Positions 27,001 to 35,708 are shown, numbered from the stretch's first letter. The stretch: 64,000 nucleotides of DNA from Dichetophora obliterata (GCA_963920525.1 OY986435.1:272668848-272732847), one strand, 5' to 3'. Program-made: numbers and translations. Notes: a model not told the origin generated them from the sequence alone.

Positions 27001-30000
27001 TGGAGTGGCAAACCATTTGTTGTTGAGAAACGGAGTATAAGTTTTAGTACTAATATAAAAATAAGGAGTTATCATCCCTGCATTTATTGATGTTCGGCCA
27101 AATGCACAAATTGCTTTTTACACCGCCTGAACGAACAAGATGGCGGCCAATGTTTGTTCGCGATTGATGTTCGTGCGGTCTAAACAGTACTCCGAACGAA
27201 GAATTTATTGCAATAAATTGTTCGCGATAAATTTTTCGTTCGTTCAGGCGGTCTAAACCCACAGTAAGATGATAGAGGTCAATTTTATTTAAGTTCTTAA
27301 GATTGATGCTTTTTCTTACCCGTTTCCAATTTGTATTGGAATAAGTTCTAGCAAATTGTACCCTAGTCGCTTTGTGTTTGTCAGTCGTATGTCAATAAAT
27401 TTCGTAAATTTTAAGTCAAATAAAAATTGCTTCCAAATTGTATGCACTTGTTAAGCAAATAGAATTGGTACTTTTAGTCGTTCGATTTTTATTTTAGAGA
27501 AATACTTTTTGTGTTATAACTTTAAGGAACTGCTTTTAGTCACAAATCGATTTTTCAACTATCATTTTAGTATCCACATTTTTCTAAAATCTTCGATTAA
27601 AAACTCAAAAAGTTTCAGCAGAACCTAAAATAATTTTTTTATTTTATTTGAACAAGCTATTTTGCGGATTCCTGCTATATTAAATAATATTTGCTTCCAA
27701 ACATAAACTTAAAAATTTGCATTAAAAGTTATAGTTATTATTAAAAAAAATTTCCTCAAATAAACAGTCGCTTTAAAGTGAAACTTTAAATATTGGGTTT
27801 TTCGCTTAAAAAACTTTAATTGGCCCTTTACACAACACAATAATATTGCAGCAAAAGTTAACAGAACGCTTTAAAAAACAGAAAACATAAATTACTACAT
27901 ATTTTAGTTTTTTCATAAATTATTCTCTTAAGCTACTCCTCTTTGCTACTTTATTGTTTTTAAACACAGCGCAACACCGGATTCGCCTAAAAAGATCGAA
28001 GCTTGTTCGATCAGAGCGAACGAAGAAATCTTCGTTCGTTCGCCCTAATTTACTGTTTACACCGATTAAACATCGTTCGCGATAAATTTATAGTGAACAC
28101 TGTTCGTTCGGGCAAAATGTTTAAACCGAGCGAACGAACGAAGTTTCTTTCGTTCGTTCAGGTGGTCTAAACGCACAGTTAAGGTCGTGTTCTTATACTA
28201 CGTTTCCATGGCGAGTTGAGTCTGAGTTTTTTCGTCAAGTTGACAAAATGGCGTTTCAAGCTCAAAAGGGTTTCCATGTACAACATCGAGTCGAGTTGCA
28301 ATCGTCAAATTTTTTAAGGTTTTTCACTTGTGCTCAATATGCATATTTTTATTTTTCAACTCAACTCGCGTTTCCATGGGGAGTTAATCCCTAGAAATCC
28401 CGACTCAATTCGCCATGGAAACGTAGTATTAGACGAGAGGAAGCACAACCTAGATGGTCCTGATGGCTCTCGAGGATATTATCATGATGTCCGACAACAG
28501 CTTTTAATGTTCACAAAAACGAACTTCGGTATCGGTAATGTGATGACTAGTGTCCGACCGAAACCAGAGTTTTGGGCGAAACCGAAAACTAATTTTTGGC
28601 AATTTTATAATTTTATGTAATATTTGTATTTGTTTATGTTTATGTTTAAAAAAATTATATAGAAATAAAAAATTTATTTTGACCTTATATATATGAAACA
28701 AGTGCGTTTATTGTCTATTAAGATAACAGGAATACCGTTGGCTGATACACATTTTTGCAGAGAACATTTTATTAAAACAGTAGTGCAAAAAAATATTCAA
28801 CAGGTTCATATTTTTAAAAATATGTGACCTTATATATATTAAATAGACCTTAAGTCTTGTGTTCAGAGTCGGAAAAACACACAACTTAGATTGAAACCAA
28901 CACATGGTAGAAATTGTTTATGAAAAAACATAGTTGTGAGTAAACGGCGAAATAAAGGTCCAAATATGATTATTTCAAAAATTTGAATCTACTAAGGATA
29001 TGATAAAGATTGAATGTGTTGAAGACACTTTGTTTCCTATTTGGCTCTTTCACGTTTTGAAAATGAGCTCCTCAATTGTTGATGATATGACTTTCTGTTT
29101 TTGGCTCAAACGACCTTCAGATAAGGCAAATAATATTTATGGTAACCTCGTTGCCGGTTTACCGCATTTTTATAATGATAAAATAATAAAAGATTTCTTT
29201 TGCACTAATACAATCCTTTCCAAAAAATTGTGTATGTATTTTTAAAATTCATCGGCTTTTTTGCATGCGTAAGTCTGCGGACAGAGTAAACGCTGAAGCA
29301 GGCAGGCAGGCAGGCAGGTTTACTTACTTGCCCCAGTGCGAGAAAACTCGCTTCATATGATTTCATATAAACCTGCTCGAAGTTTGCAGAGTGGAAGCAA
29401 GCAGGTCAGATCAGATCAGATCAGGTTGTTGCGAGAAGCCAGGCTGGCGCAGGTTTCTCGCAACTGAATTTGTTCTTTTTAAGTTGTTTTTTGTAATTTT
29501 TCAAGGAAACTGCATTTTTTTTTTTATTTTTAAAATGCAAAACCAATTACAACAAATATATTCAACGACAACAAAGCGTTGAACGAAACAAACATCAACA
29601 GCAGCGACCGCGCACATGGTTGTGTGAGTGTGACTGTTGTTTTTGGTGGGTATTGACGAATTTAGTTAACGTCGATTAAGATTGTGTTGTTGTGTTAAGT
29701 TGTGCACGTAAAAATGATAGATTGATCGAATGGACAGTTATTGGGCGTGTAAGAAACAAAAGAAAATAAATACATATAAAACAAATAAAACAATAAGAAA
29801 TTAAATTGCATGGTTTTGCATTTTTTTTTAATATTTTGAACAGTAAAACCAGGGTCTAATATGTTGGCAGCCCTTAAATTTCAAAATTTTTTGTAACGCA
29901 AAAATCAAAAATATTTAAAAAGCATAAATTTTAAAGTCATTTCAAATGAGATATAAAGTTTTTATGATTTTTCTAATATTATTTTGTATTCGAAATGCCA

Positions 30001-31284
30001 GAAACAGGCACTTTGCGGATTTTTGAAAAAAAAAAAAAAATCAAGTTTCACCAGCTATAACTTTTTTTTAAGGATTTTGGTTTTTTTCAATTTTGTGCAC
30101 AAAATAGCTCAAGACTATGCCTTAAGCATTATTGATGTTATTAGTTATTATTTTGCATTTTTGGATTTTTGAGAATTTTTTTCGTAAAAGTACTCAAACT
30201 CGACATTTTCAAAAAGTACTTTTATAATTAAAAATTCTATAACGACCAAGTTATTCAAATTAATGACACAATTTTTTGTATTTGTATTAAGTGTTGTTTC
30301 AGAAAATAGTGTAAGAACATTTCATTGCAATTTTTTAAATTTTGGATTTTTACGATTTTTTTCCATTTTTTCGAAAAGTAAAATATCACAACTATGGTAA
30401 TTTTCATCCGATTTTTCTCAACGATGACACGTTGGAAAGGTATTTGAATCTGATATTGATTAAAAGTTTAGAATTATTTTATCAGTTTATAGAATTTTAA
30501 TACACATTCTAATGACGAAACACCTCATTTTTGCTCTTTATACCAATATAATGAGATTAAACGCAATGAGCCTAACTTTATCGGTGACCGATTTGGATAA
30601 AATTTCTGGAAAGTTATCTTATTTTTTTTAGTTAATTTAAAATAATTTTAGTTTAAAATTCTCAGTGCAATTCTGGGCTGGCCTAGTGGCAGAACATATC
30701 GCACACCCTCTTCAAAAGAGTCACAACTCAAAATGTTTACATATATACTTTTTCGTGTAAGACTATTTGTAGTGATCATATATGTTCGCTATTTTGATTT
30801 TGTATACATATTCTTAGTCTTAAATTAAAAAAAAAAATAGTATTGTCTCTTTTTTTATATAGAGTCCCTGAATAAAAAAATTGTTTTTGCTCTTCCTGAA
30901 AATTAAATTTTTTGAGTTGTAGCTCTTTTGAAGAGAGTGTACTATTTATGTTAGAAAATAAAAATTTTTCATAAACGCCATTAGCGGAGAATGCGAAATA
31001 GAAAGCAATAGGGGAACAAAATTAATAACTAACTTTTTCTCACACTGATCTGATCTAACCTGCTCGCATTCACTCTGCACGGCGTATTTACTGGGCGGGT
31101 ACCTGCCTGCGCCTGCCTGCCTGCCTGCTCGTATCAGCCTTTACTCTGTCCTCAGACTAAGACAAAAAAATAAGATGCACTCACCTCGTTCGCTGAGATC
31201 CGCATCATACCAGCCACAAAAGAGATTCTGCTTATTCCATTCGCTCTCACCATGCCGGATAAAAACTACTTTTGTTGTCTTCAT
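8837..31284 (-). CDS. 2,3-bisphosphoglycerate-dependent phosphoglycerate mutase, four exons
   Basis: Interconverts 3- and 2-phosphoglycerate in cytosolic glycolysis/gluconeogenesis. Exons on the minus strand: 31284-31185, 12839-12604, 9339-9078 and 9000-8837 (762 nt, 253 residues plus stop). All junctions are GT/AG and keep the frame, and the length matches the usual ~254. The start [17 protein letters not shown] puts Arg10 and His11 (phospho-acceptor) in place. Arg63 (SALKRA), Glu90/Arg91 (LNERHYG), the RRSFD...PPP segment and His187 (AHGTVLR) complete the active site. The AHGT variant and the tail ([17 protein letters not shown]) look closer to my recollection of the divergent Drosophila paralogue CG7059 than to Pglym78. 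Introns are 18,345, 3,264 and 77 bp, the first two filled with mobile elements. Probably functional; paralogue assignment is inference. Confidence 0.92.
9078..9339 (-). CDS. Phosphoglycerate mutase exon 3
   Basis: Encodes [14 protein letters not shown] through [14 protein letters not shown], with His187. Acceptor TTTCCATAG|GT; donor TTGAAG|GTTTGA. Confidence 0.9.
9505..9605 (+). repeat. Possible tRNA-derived SINE head
   Basis: TAGCTTAGTAAC resembles an RNA polymerase III A box, and GATTCAAAATC about 45 bp further resembles a weak B box. No clean cloverleaf forms, so it is not called a tRNA. It lies inside phosphoglycerate mutase intron 2. Confidence 0.25.
9980..11290 (-). pseudogene. 5'-truncated LINE (Jockey/CR1-like reverse transcriptase) relic
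   Basis: Minus-strand pieces in different frames encode an RT fragment with [12 protein letters not shown] (about 11120-11170), a C-terminal RT/thumb region (10909-10274, [13 protein letters not shown]) and a zinc-finger-like end [15 protein letters not shown] (10247-9984). Frame breaks separate them and the endonuclease is missing, so the copy is dead. It inserted in phosphoglycerate mutase intron 2 in the same orientation as the gene. Confidence 0.8.
11300..12600. other. Intron 2 remainder, no feature recognised
   Basis: AT-rich sequence with short homopolymer runs. Apart from scattered short repeats I see no coding, RNA or transposon signature. Confidence 0.4.
12604..12839 (-). CDS. Phosphoglycerate mutase exon 2
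   Basis: Encodes residues 34-112, including SALKRA and [13 protein letters not shown]. Acceptor TTTTTCTAG|GC; donor AAGCAG|GTGAGT. Confidence 0.9.
12840..14520. other. Intron 1, 3' part
   Basis: AT-rich, no gene seen. TGTGACTACTGGGACA occurs twice (near 13377 and 13551). AGGCGCGTACGCAGGGGG near 13670 resembles the termini of some DNA transposons, but no partner end was found. Confidence 0.35.
14524..14765. repeat. Tandem duplication of about 140 bp
   Basis: The block with TTTGTAGAAACG, AAAGTAGGTTTTTATT and AATTGCATCTTC is present twice in a row (AGTAGGTTTTTATT at about 14551 and 14691). It is non-coding, inside intron 1. Confidence 0.75.
15052..15092. repeat. Minisatellite, 14-bp unit x3
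   Basis: GCTTTGTGGTGATA is repeated three times head to tail, the last copy short by one base. Confidence 0.85.
15572..17606 (+). mobile_element. piggyBac-type transposon, 2.0 kb, inactivated
   Basis: TTAA at 15568-15571 is followed by CCCTTGGACAAACACATG and CTGGCCAG. The right end (17567-17606) carries the inverted partner (CTGGCCAG...TGTGTTTGTTCGAAGG). TTAA target and CCC-type ends are hallmarks of piggyBac. No TTAA is left at the right end, so that edge has decayed. The transposase inside is broken. It lies in phosphoglycerate mutase intron 1, opposite to the gene. Confidence 0.8.
15900..17315 (+). pseudogene. piggyBac transposase, internally deleted
   Basis: An acidic N-terminus starts at the ATG of 15900 ([10 protein letters not shown]) and reads to about 16235. 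A central part of the protein is then missing, and reading resumes near 16305 ([18 protein letters not shown]). The catalytic aspartates lie in [23 protein letters not shown] and AGVDTMDQM. Breaks: the junction at 16240-16285 is filled with an inverted copy of 16448-16493; a TAA at 16979-16981 falls just before the third aspartate; a TGA follows near 17158. The C-terminal cysteine-rich domain is not recognisable after 17315. Clearly non-functional. Confidence 0.85.
17685..18033 (-). repeat. Dispersed repeat family C, left arm of a large inverted structure
   Basis: 17685-17880 matches 25515-26104 in reverse orientation (both end TTAAGTTCCAAAATGTGTCT). 17922-18033 matches 21663-21893 in reverse orientation (CTAGGAATAGA, CTTTGTCACATGCAATTTTC on the opposite strand). 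The latter pair encloses all elements between 18.0 and 21.7 kb. Confidence 0.7.
18034..18758. other. AT-rich intronic DNA with an AGCAA microsatellite
   Basis: (AGCAA)5-like repeat at 18096-18120; otherwise only AT-rich sequence without coding signal. Confidence 0.4.
18761..19912. mobile_element. TIR element with seven copies of a 16-bp motif
   Basis: GAGTAGAAGGGGGTAATG at the left end and its inverted partner (CATTACCCCCCTCTACTC) at the right end are flanked by TA on both sides (18759-18760, 19913-19914). The motif GGGG[T/C]AATGTCGTGCA occurs at 18770, 18787, 19125, 19148 and 19534, and inverted at 19505 and 19888. No transposase frame is convincing. TA duplication suggests a Tc1/mariner-type non-autonomous element. 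Confidence 0.75.
19563..19820. mobile_element. Nested hAT-type MITE, 258 bp
   Basis: It is flanked by a perfect 8-bp direct repeat TTCGATCG (19555-19562 and 19821-19828). Ends share CGTCGGAAGCG in inverted orientation. The 8-bp duplication indicates hAT. It inserted into the 18761-19912 element and is therefore younger than it. Confidence 0.7.
20130..21649. mobile_element. Foldback element with repetitive AT-rich arms
   Basis: Left arm 20130-20760 and right arm about 21000-21649 are inverted copies (outer words ATTCCTCTTTTAGTGTAGTG and its complement; CAAAGGAC/GTCCTTTGGAATTGTAT). Each arm contains some five to seven degenerate units of about 40 bp (AAACTTATTATGTAATATAA type). No coding content. 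Architecture is like Drosophila FB or Galileo elements, though no relationship is shown. Confidence 0.75.
21663..21893 (+). repeat. Right arm of the outer inverted repeat, internally duplicated
   Basis: Two tandem copies of about 95 bp (both with CTAGCTCACTTTGTCACATG), each the inverted match of 17922-18033. Duplication of this arm happened after the inverted pair formed. Confidence 0.75.
21894..22405. other. Intronic DNA, no gene seen
   Basis: Repeated ACAATTGTTATAACAATTGT-like palindromes at 21915-21945 and other ACAATTG words up to 22260; no coding signal. Confidence 0.35.
22406..22711. mobile_element. 306-bp MITE with self-complementary TIRs
   Basis: GTCCCGGTTTATACTCGTCA at the left and its exact inverse at the right. 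Within each TIR the words CAAGACTTGACG and TTCAAGTCTTG can themselves pair. Flanks read ATA on both sides. No coding content. Confidence 0.85.
22712..23454. other. Intronic DNA, no feature recognised
   Basis: AT-rich sequence without visible coding, RNA or repeat structure. Confidence 0.35.
23455..23598. mobile_element. 144-bp hairpin MITE
   Basis: TTAGGGGTGTTCACATTTCA to AGAACAACGTG is matched by an inverted copy ending TGAACAGCCCTAA, giving a stem of about 62 bp with only a short loop. Confidence 0.85.
24057..24525 (-). repeat. Dispersed repeat family A, copy 2
   Basis: Reverse-orientation match of 5505-5876 (see there), with about 60-100 extra bases in the middle (near 24300-24430). Confidence 0.75.
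24526..25514. other. Intronic DNA, no gene seen
   Basis: AT-rich, no coding or RNA feature recognised. Confidence 0.35.
25515..26104 (+). repeat. Dispersed repeat family C, interrupted copy
   Basis: 25515-25588 and 25990-26104 together match 17685-17880 in reverse orientation. The 401 bp between are a later insertion. TTACGCTTATTGTTGCGTAT-type and AAGTTCCAAAATGTGTCT words mark the two ends. Confidence 0.75.
25589..25989. mobile_element. 401-bp hAT-type MITE
   Basis: Ends CAGTGATGT and ACATCACTG; perfect 8-bp target duplication TTCTATGG at 25581-25588 and 25990-25997. The uninterrupted relative at about 17793 carries only one copy of this word. Subterminal GTCGACAATGTCG-like words are repeated. 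TIR and duplication length fit hAT. Confidence 0.9.
26105..28179. mobile_element. 2.1-kb foldback element, arms about 790 bp
   Basis: ACTGTGCGTTTAGACC at the left pairs with GGTCTAAACGCACAGT at the right. Inverted similarity continues through CGAACGAACGAAGATT, TTCGATCTTTTTGGGCG and AT-rich DNA to about 26895 / 27388. A third inverted pair with the same end words (ACCGCCTGAACGAACAAG...TTCAGGCGGTCTAAAC) sits in the centre at 27115-27260. No transposase is visible. Confidence 0.85.
28181..28512 (+). pseudogene. Tc1-type transposase fragment split by a MITE
   Basis: Bases 28181-28195 and 28432-28512 encode KVVFL and [12 protein letters not shown]...YYHDVRQQ, which match the region around the first catalytic aspartate of Tc1 transposases (compare SDEKKFNLDGPDG in the Tc1 copy at 34.4-35.4 kb). 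A 233-bp MITE separates them; the rest of the gene is gone. Confidence 0.7.
28196..28428. mobile_element. 233-bp PIF/Harbinger-like MITE
   Basis: TACTACGTTTCCATGG at the left and its inverse at the right, flanked by the 3-bp direct repeat TTA (28193-28195, 28429-28431). A 3-bp TWA duplication is typical of PIF/Harbinger. It splits the Tc1 fragment cleanly. Confidence 0.75.
28513..29272. other. Intronic DNA, no gene seen
   Basis: AT-rich; ATGTGACCTTATATATATTAA resembles TTGACCTTATATATATGA 150 bp upstream, nothing else is recognised. Confidence 0.35.
29273..31157. mobile_element. 1.9-kb TIR element with CAGG repeats
   Basis: GTCTGCGGACAGAGTAAACG at the left is the inverse of the right end (CTTTACTCTGTCCTCAGAC). 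Each TIR carries an array of CAGG units and, further in, ATC/GATC-rich words (GGTCAGATCAGATCAG; CTGATCTGATCTAACC). TAA stands on both flanks, fitting PIF/Harbinger-type insertion. The interior has no transposase. The right end lies 27 bp from the exon-1 donor of the phosphoglycerate mutase gene. Confidence 0.75.
31185..31284 (-). CDS. Phosphoglycerate mutase exon 1
   Basis: Encodes residues 1-33 with the RHGES catalytic motif and [12 protein letters not shown]. The ATG is the first codon of the conserved N-terminus. The donor reads GAACGAG|GTGAGT and splits a glycine codon. A TIR element ends 27 bp into the intron. Confidence 0.9.
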
Positions 31285-32166
31285 AACTTCAGAATGCTTC
31301 GAAGTAGTCCAGTTAAAATCAAGGCTATGAATATTGCAAGTTTTTAATAAATGTTGTAACTTGCACCAACTTCAGCGGTAAACTGCGAGATGATATTCCC
31401 TGCACTCGATAGCTTTCTTTAAGCCAAATTCAACTATTATCAGCTGGCTAGCAAAGCAAAAATAACAACAACGCAAATAGCAACAGTTTATTATAGAACA
31501 AATACACAATTAAGCACAAAAACAACAACAAGAAATAGTATTTGTAGTCACTCGGCAACGCGGCCAAGATTTTGAATGCTCATCAGCGGGATGCAACGGT
31601 TAACAAATTTTGTCTACAGCACCTGAACCTGAGGACGGATTTTATTGATTTTTGTTTTCTGGTTCAACTACTTATATTTGTATTTAAACTATTTACATTT
31701 ATTTATTTCTTTTTATTTATTTTTTTTACATTTTTTAATTTGAATTCTTTTGTTTTTTAGGAAGTAGCTGCTTAGCTTATTTCGACTGCCTTGTTTTTGC
31801 TTAACTGAAATACTTGCACGAAAGTTTTTTTCGTTATGTTAGTTTTTATCAACTATTTTATAGTAATCTTTTGTGTTTTGCTATATTCATTCATCCAGGT
31901 AGCTCCGTCAGTCTTTCGTTTTGCCTCTGACTCTCTGCTTATAGCGATCGCTCTGAGACACAGTGCTGCCAGAGGACTGTGTTTCAAAATCCTACTTTTT
32001 ACTATTAAAAAAAAATGTTATTTTCCATTTTTTTTTTCAAAGTACCTTATAAAATATATACATAAGGTCAGAAATTTAGACTGGCATGTTACAATCGTAC
32101 GAATACTTTTTCTCATATTTCGATGTAAATTGGAAATTTCTTTCTGGATTCCATAGAGCTAGCTAT
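31285..32166. promoter_or_regulatory. Upstream region of the phosphoglycerate mutase gene
   Basis: No coding sequence. The promoter and any 5' untranslated exon should lie here on the minus strand, but no clear TATA box or initiator can be singled out. Confidence 0.3.
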
Positions 32167-32890
32167 TTGGTCCTATTCTGCACAATCTGTTATGAAAATA
32201 TTCTGTTATTCTGTTATGATTTCCCATACAAATTTTTGAGCTGTCAAAATATCTGTTACGAGACCAAAATGCGTATTCTGCACAACAATCTTTTATGAAT
32301 TCTGTTATAAATCATAACAGATTTTTCGAACTGTCAAAAAATCTTTTACAAAATCTCTTATTTGGTATTCTGCATGACAAAACCTGCTATGAAATCTGTT
32401 ATGAAAGATAACAGAATAACATATACATTATTCTGTCTTTTACCGTAACAAATTTTTAGAAAATGAACATTTTGGTCTGAAAAATTTATGTTTATTTACG
32501 AATTTCATTAAAAATGGCTCATAAAAGGAGGCAAATGTAAGATTATATGTGTGTGTTTGTGTTTTAAAGACAAGTTTTAAATAGAAGAAACCATCAGGCC
32601 ACTTTGCTGGAGTTACACCTAAATAGCAAACCGTTCGATCTTCCTGACGTGCGTTTCGTGCAGCTTTTTAGGTTGGACAAAGTGAATGTGCGCTTGCATT
32701 TTACATCCATGTCTAATCATTTAATTTTATTGACTGCAAACAGCTGTTTCATAACAGAAGTTAACGGAATTGTATTAGATTTTTGTTTTTGAAGGGTGCC
32801 ATAAAAGAGCGAAAGGCAGAATACCAACCTTAACAGATCTTTTATGGTCGGCATCTTTTATTCATAACAGATCTGGCAGAACAAGCCCAA
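32167..32890. mobile_element. 724-bp MITE with repeated TCTGTTATGA words
   Basis: TTGGTCCTATTCTGCACAAT at the left and the inverse of TTGGGCTTGTTCTGCCAGAT at the right are imperfect TIRs. ATCTGTTATGA and ATTCTGCA words recur many times in both subterminal regions (32190-32450, 32830-32880). Non-coding. Confidence 0.7.
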
Positions 32891-32936
32891 TTACTTAATT
32901 TTATAATATACTTTTTTTATTGCTTTTTTTATAGCT

Positions 32937-33435
32937 TTTAACCCTCACGGGTTCTTTGTATGCGGGCGCATACAACTTGCAACTTTACTTGGTCATAGGT
33001 CATATATGCTTAGACGGATTACAATGAAAATTAGTAAAATATCTTATTTAGGCTAGGTTAACATATTGAAATAATCAAAAAAACTATTTGACAGTTCAGT
33101 TGTTCCGGAGACGAAAAGTTACGTATTGGCTCTTGTATATGCGCACGCATACAATTTTACTTTTGTACAACAAAGCATTTCGTTGTGTATGCGTGCGCAT
33201 ACACAAGTACCAAACCAATACGTAACTTTTCATGTCCAGAACAACTGAACTGTCAAATATTTTTTTGAAAAAAACTAAAAAATTAAACAAAAACAAAAAG
33301 ATACTCACGATTTTGTTGGTGCATTACACACATGCAATGTTTGCGATTTTTGACTCTTTACATAGTATTTGTGTAAGCGTACGTATACAATGGAACCGTT
33401 TTGTCTAAAAATTTATGGAAGCCGTGAGGTTTAAA
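32937..33435. mobile_element. 499-bp TIR element with an internal hairpin
   Basis: TTTAACCCTCACGG and the inverse of TTTAAACCTCACGG form the ends. Inside, 33087-33260 is a near-perfect hairpin (TTGACAGTTCAGTTGTTC... / ...GAACAACTGAACTGTCAA), and the word TATGCG[T/C]GCGCATAC occurs four times. Confidence 0.75.
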
Positions 33436-34073
33436 GTGGACTGCCACGTTACATGATTTTTTTAGAGGTTATTGCGCAATTTAAGAAATTTGCTCTTTTA
33501 CTGAACAATGACCTTTTTTTAAAAATTTCAGAGCAAAGGTTCAGAAAAAAAGACTTAAAAATTAATTTGTTTGGAAAATTATAAATAAATAAGCAAAAAT
33601 TCGGGCGTGGTTACGTTATGAATGAAGGGGATACTATGGTTTCCGTGGCGCCAAGACCTGAAAATGCTGTTTTTAGTACTCATTGAGAAAATAAGATTCA
33701 CCGAAGGAATTATTGATGTATCGTTTAGCTATCGATTTTTTTAAACAAGTTTCCACTTTATGAAAATTCGGCTTTATCTTTCCTAATGTTTGACCGATGT
33801 AAATGATTCGGGTACCACTCGAAAGAAAATTGATATATCTTTAAGATAAAAGATAAAACAAATCATTTATTTTCAACCTGGTCTCACTACAGATGGTTTT
33901 TCAGTATATTATAGTTTTTGTTTGCATAAAACCGTTATTTCCTGTAAAATTCTGTTATTAAGGGGGAAACAAAACCATCATTTGCTAAGAGATGAAACAG
34001 TGACCTTTAGTTTGGTGTATAATATTTAAAACTTTTTTCTCCATTGTTGCTGCATTTCTCATTTCTGTTTATA

Positions 34074-35708
34074 CACTGCGCGTCACATGAATAGGTACAG
34101 AGTTTTTTAAATATACCAAAGCTTATCTCCCTGCTCCAAGCTTCTTAAAAAGCTTTTTTTTGTTTTTGTTTCAAAGTTTGTTAAATTTTGAAGAAATCTG
34201 GTGAAAGAGAGGACTGAGATTTGTACCGTTAACTTGTAATAATTAGTTTTAAAAACAAGTAGAAAAAATATGCTCAATTTTTCGCGTCACTTGAATAGGT
34301 ACAGCTACTTAAATAGAAAAAAAACAATGAAATAAAGTATCAAAACCAATTTTTTTTTATAACATTTTTTATTTAGTAATGGGTTGGTCCCCCTTTATTC
34401 AAAATTACTTCGAACATTCTGTTTGGTAGGCTATCTTATAGGCTTTTTAAATAATTTAATGAAATTTCATTCCATGCCACCCTTATCGCTGCAATGAGTG
34501 ACTCTCGATCATCAAATTGCCGGCCTGATTCATAAACCTTGCGGCACAACCATCCCCAGACATTTTCTATTATGTTAAGATCCGGTGAGTATGGAGGCCA
34601 CGGCAACAATTGAACATTTTGGTCATTTATCCAGCTTTTGACCACTCTTGCGGTGTGTATCGGGGCATTATCTTGCTGGAATGTCCATGGAATTGGTCCA
34701 AAAAGGTTTGACAATTTCGGAAAAGCCGTTACTAGTATTTGCTTGTATGAGCTTGCGTTCATTTTTGCTGTCTGAAACTCGAGATCAACAGTACCGTAAA
34801 AAGAAACCGCGCCCCAGACCATCACTCCTCCTTCGCGACTATGGTGGCGGGACAGAAAACGCTCCTCCTTCCGTAAATCGTGAAAGTAATAGTTGAACCC
34901 ATCAGGGCCATCCAAATTAAACTTTTTCTCATCTGAGAAAGCCACGAATTTCCACTGCTCCTTCCATGACATGTGTGTTTTACAAAATTCTAGGCGTGCT
35001 ATCTTTCTTTGCTGGTTCAGTGGTGGTTTCTTTTGAAGTTTTTTAAGTTTTAGATGTTCGGCACCATTTATTATTCTCCTAACTGTAGAAACACTAGCAT
35101 TCACACTACTTTTCGCCCTTATTTTGGCCGCAGAATCACTGGAATTGGAAGCTAACCTCAATATTACTCTTCTGTCAGCAGCGGTTGTAGCCCGTTTTTG
35201 CCTTCCTTTCATGTTTTTCTCGTAAAAATTTGGGTCTCGCAAAAAGCTACACACAACATTAGCACTTCTATTAATTTTGTTGGCAATTGCACGACCTGAA
35301 AGTCCCAGCTCGGAATATGCTTCAATTTTTGCCTTCTCGGCGACAGTTAACGGATTCGCATGTCCCATATTCACTGTGTAAAAATTGGAATTCAAAGAAA
35401 AATATTCTTACTATGATTAAAGACACTTTTAAAAAATTTTGGATCACCCACCTGATTCAACAGCAATGCTTCGACTAATGTACCTATTCAAGTGACGCGA
35501 AAAATTGAGCATATTTTTTCTATTTGTTTTAAAAACTAATTATTACAAGTTAACGGTACAAATCTCAGTCCTCTCTTTCACCAGATTTCTTCAAAATTTA
35601 ACAAACTTTGAAACAAAAACAAAAAAAAACTTTTTAAGAAGCTTGGAGCGGGGAGATTAGCTTTGGTATATTTGAAAAACTCTGTACCTATTCATGTGAC
35701 GCGCAGTG
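34074..35708 (-). mobile_element. Tc1-type transposon, 1,635 bp, IR/DR ends
   Basis: CACTGCGCGTCAC...GTGACGCGCAGTG ends sit between TA dinucleotides (34072-34073, 35709-35710). TIRs are about 240 bp long. The word GCGTCAC[A/T]TGAATAGGTACAG occurs at the outer and inner end of each TIR, the IR/DR arrangement known from Sleeping Beauty-like Tc1 elements. It is inserted in the left arm of the foldback and is younger than it. Confidence 0.92.
34436..35395 (-). CDS. Tc1 transposase, one premature stop near the C-terminus
   Basis: The 319 codons include a helix-turn-helix start (GHANPLTVAEKAKIEAYSEL), a second HTH (STVRRIING), and a DD34E catalytic domain: FSDEKKF, FQQDNAPIH and DLNIIENVW with 34 residues between the second and third acidic positions. 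The likely start is the methionine before GHANPL (35368). A TAA at 34436-34438 stops translation about 20 codons before the conserved family end, which is still readable to a TAA at 34373-34375. All catalytic residues are intact. Transposition activity of the truncated protein cannot be judged here. Confidence 0.9.
   Translation of the reverse strand: MNSNFYTVNMGHANPLTVAEKAKIEAYSELGLSGRAIANKINRSANVVCSFLRDPNFYEKNMKGRQKRATTAADRRVILRLASNSSDSAAKIRAKSSVNASVSTVRRIINGAEHLKLKKLQKKPPLNQQRKIARLEFCKTHMSWKEQWKFVAFSDEKKFNLDGPDGFNYYFHDLRKEERFLSRHHSREGGVMVWGAVSFYGTVDLEFQTAKMNASSYKQILVTAFPKLSNLFGPIPWTFQQDNAPIHTARVVKSWINDQNVQLLPWPPYSPDLNIIENVWGWLCRKVYESGRQFDDRESLIAAIRVAWNEISLNYLKSL

Noticed and set aside
31572..32298. 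Phenylalanine-rich open frames of 60-106 codons
   Set aside because: Produced by T-rich DNA and by the MITE at 32167; no sign of signal peptide plus conserved protein.
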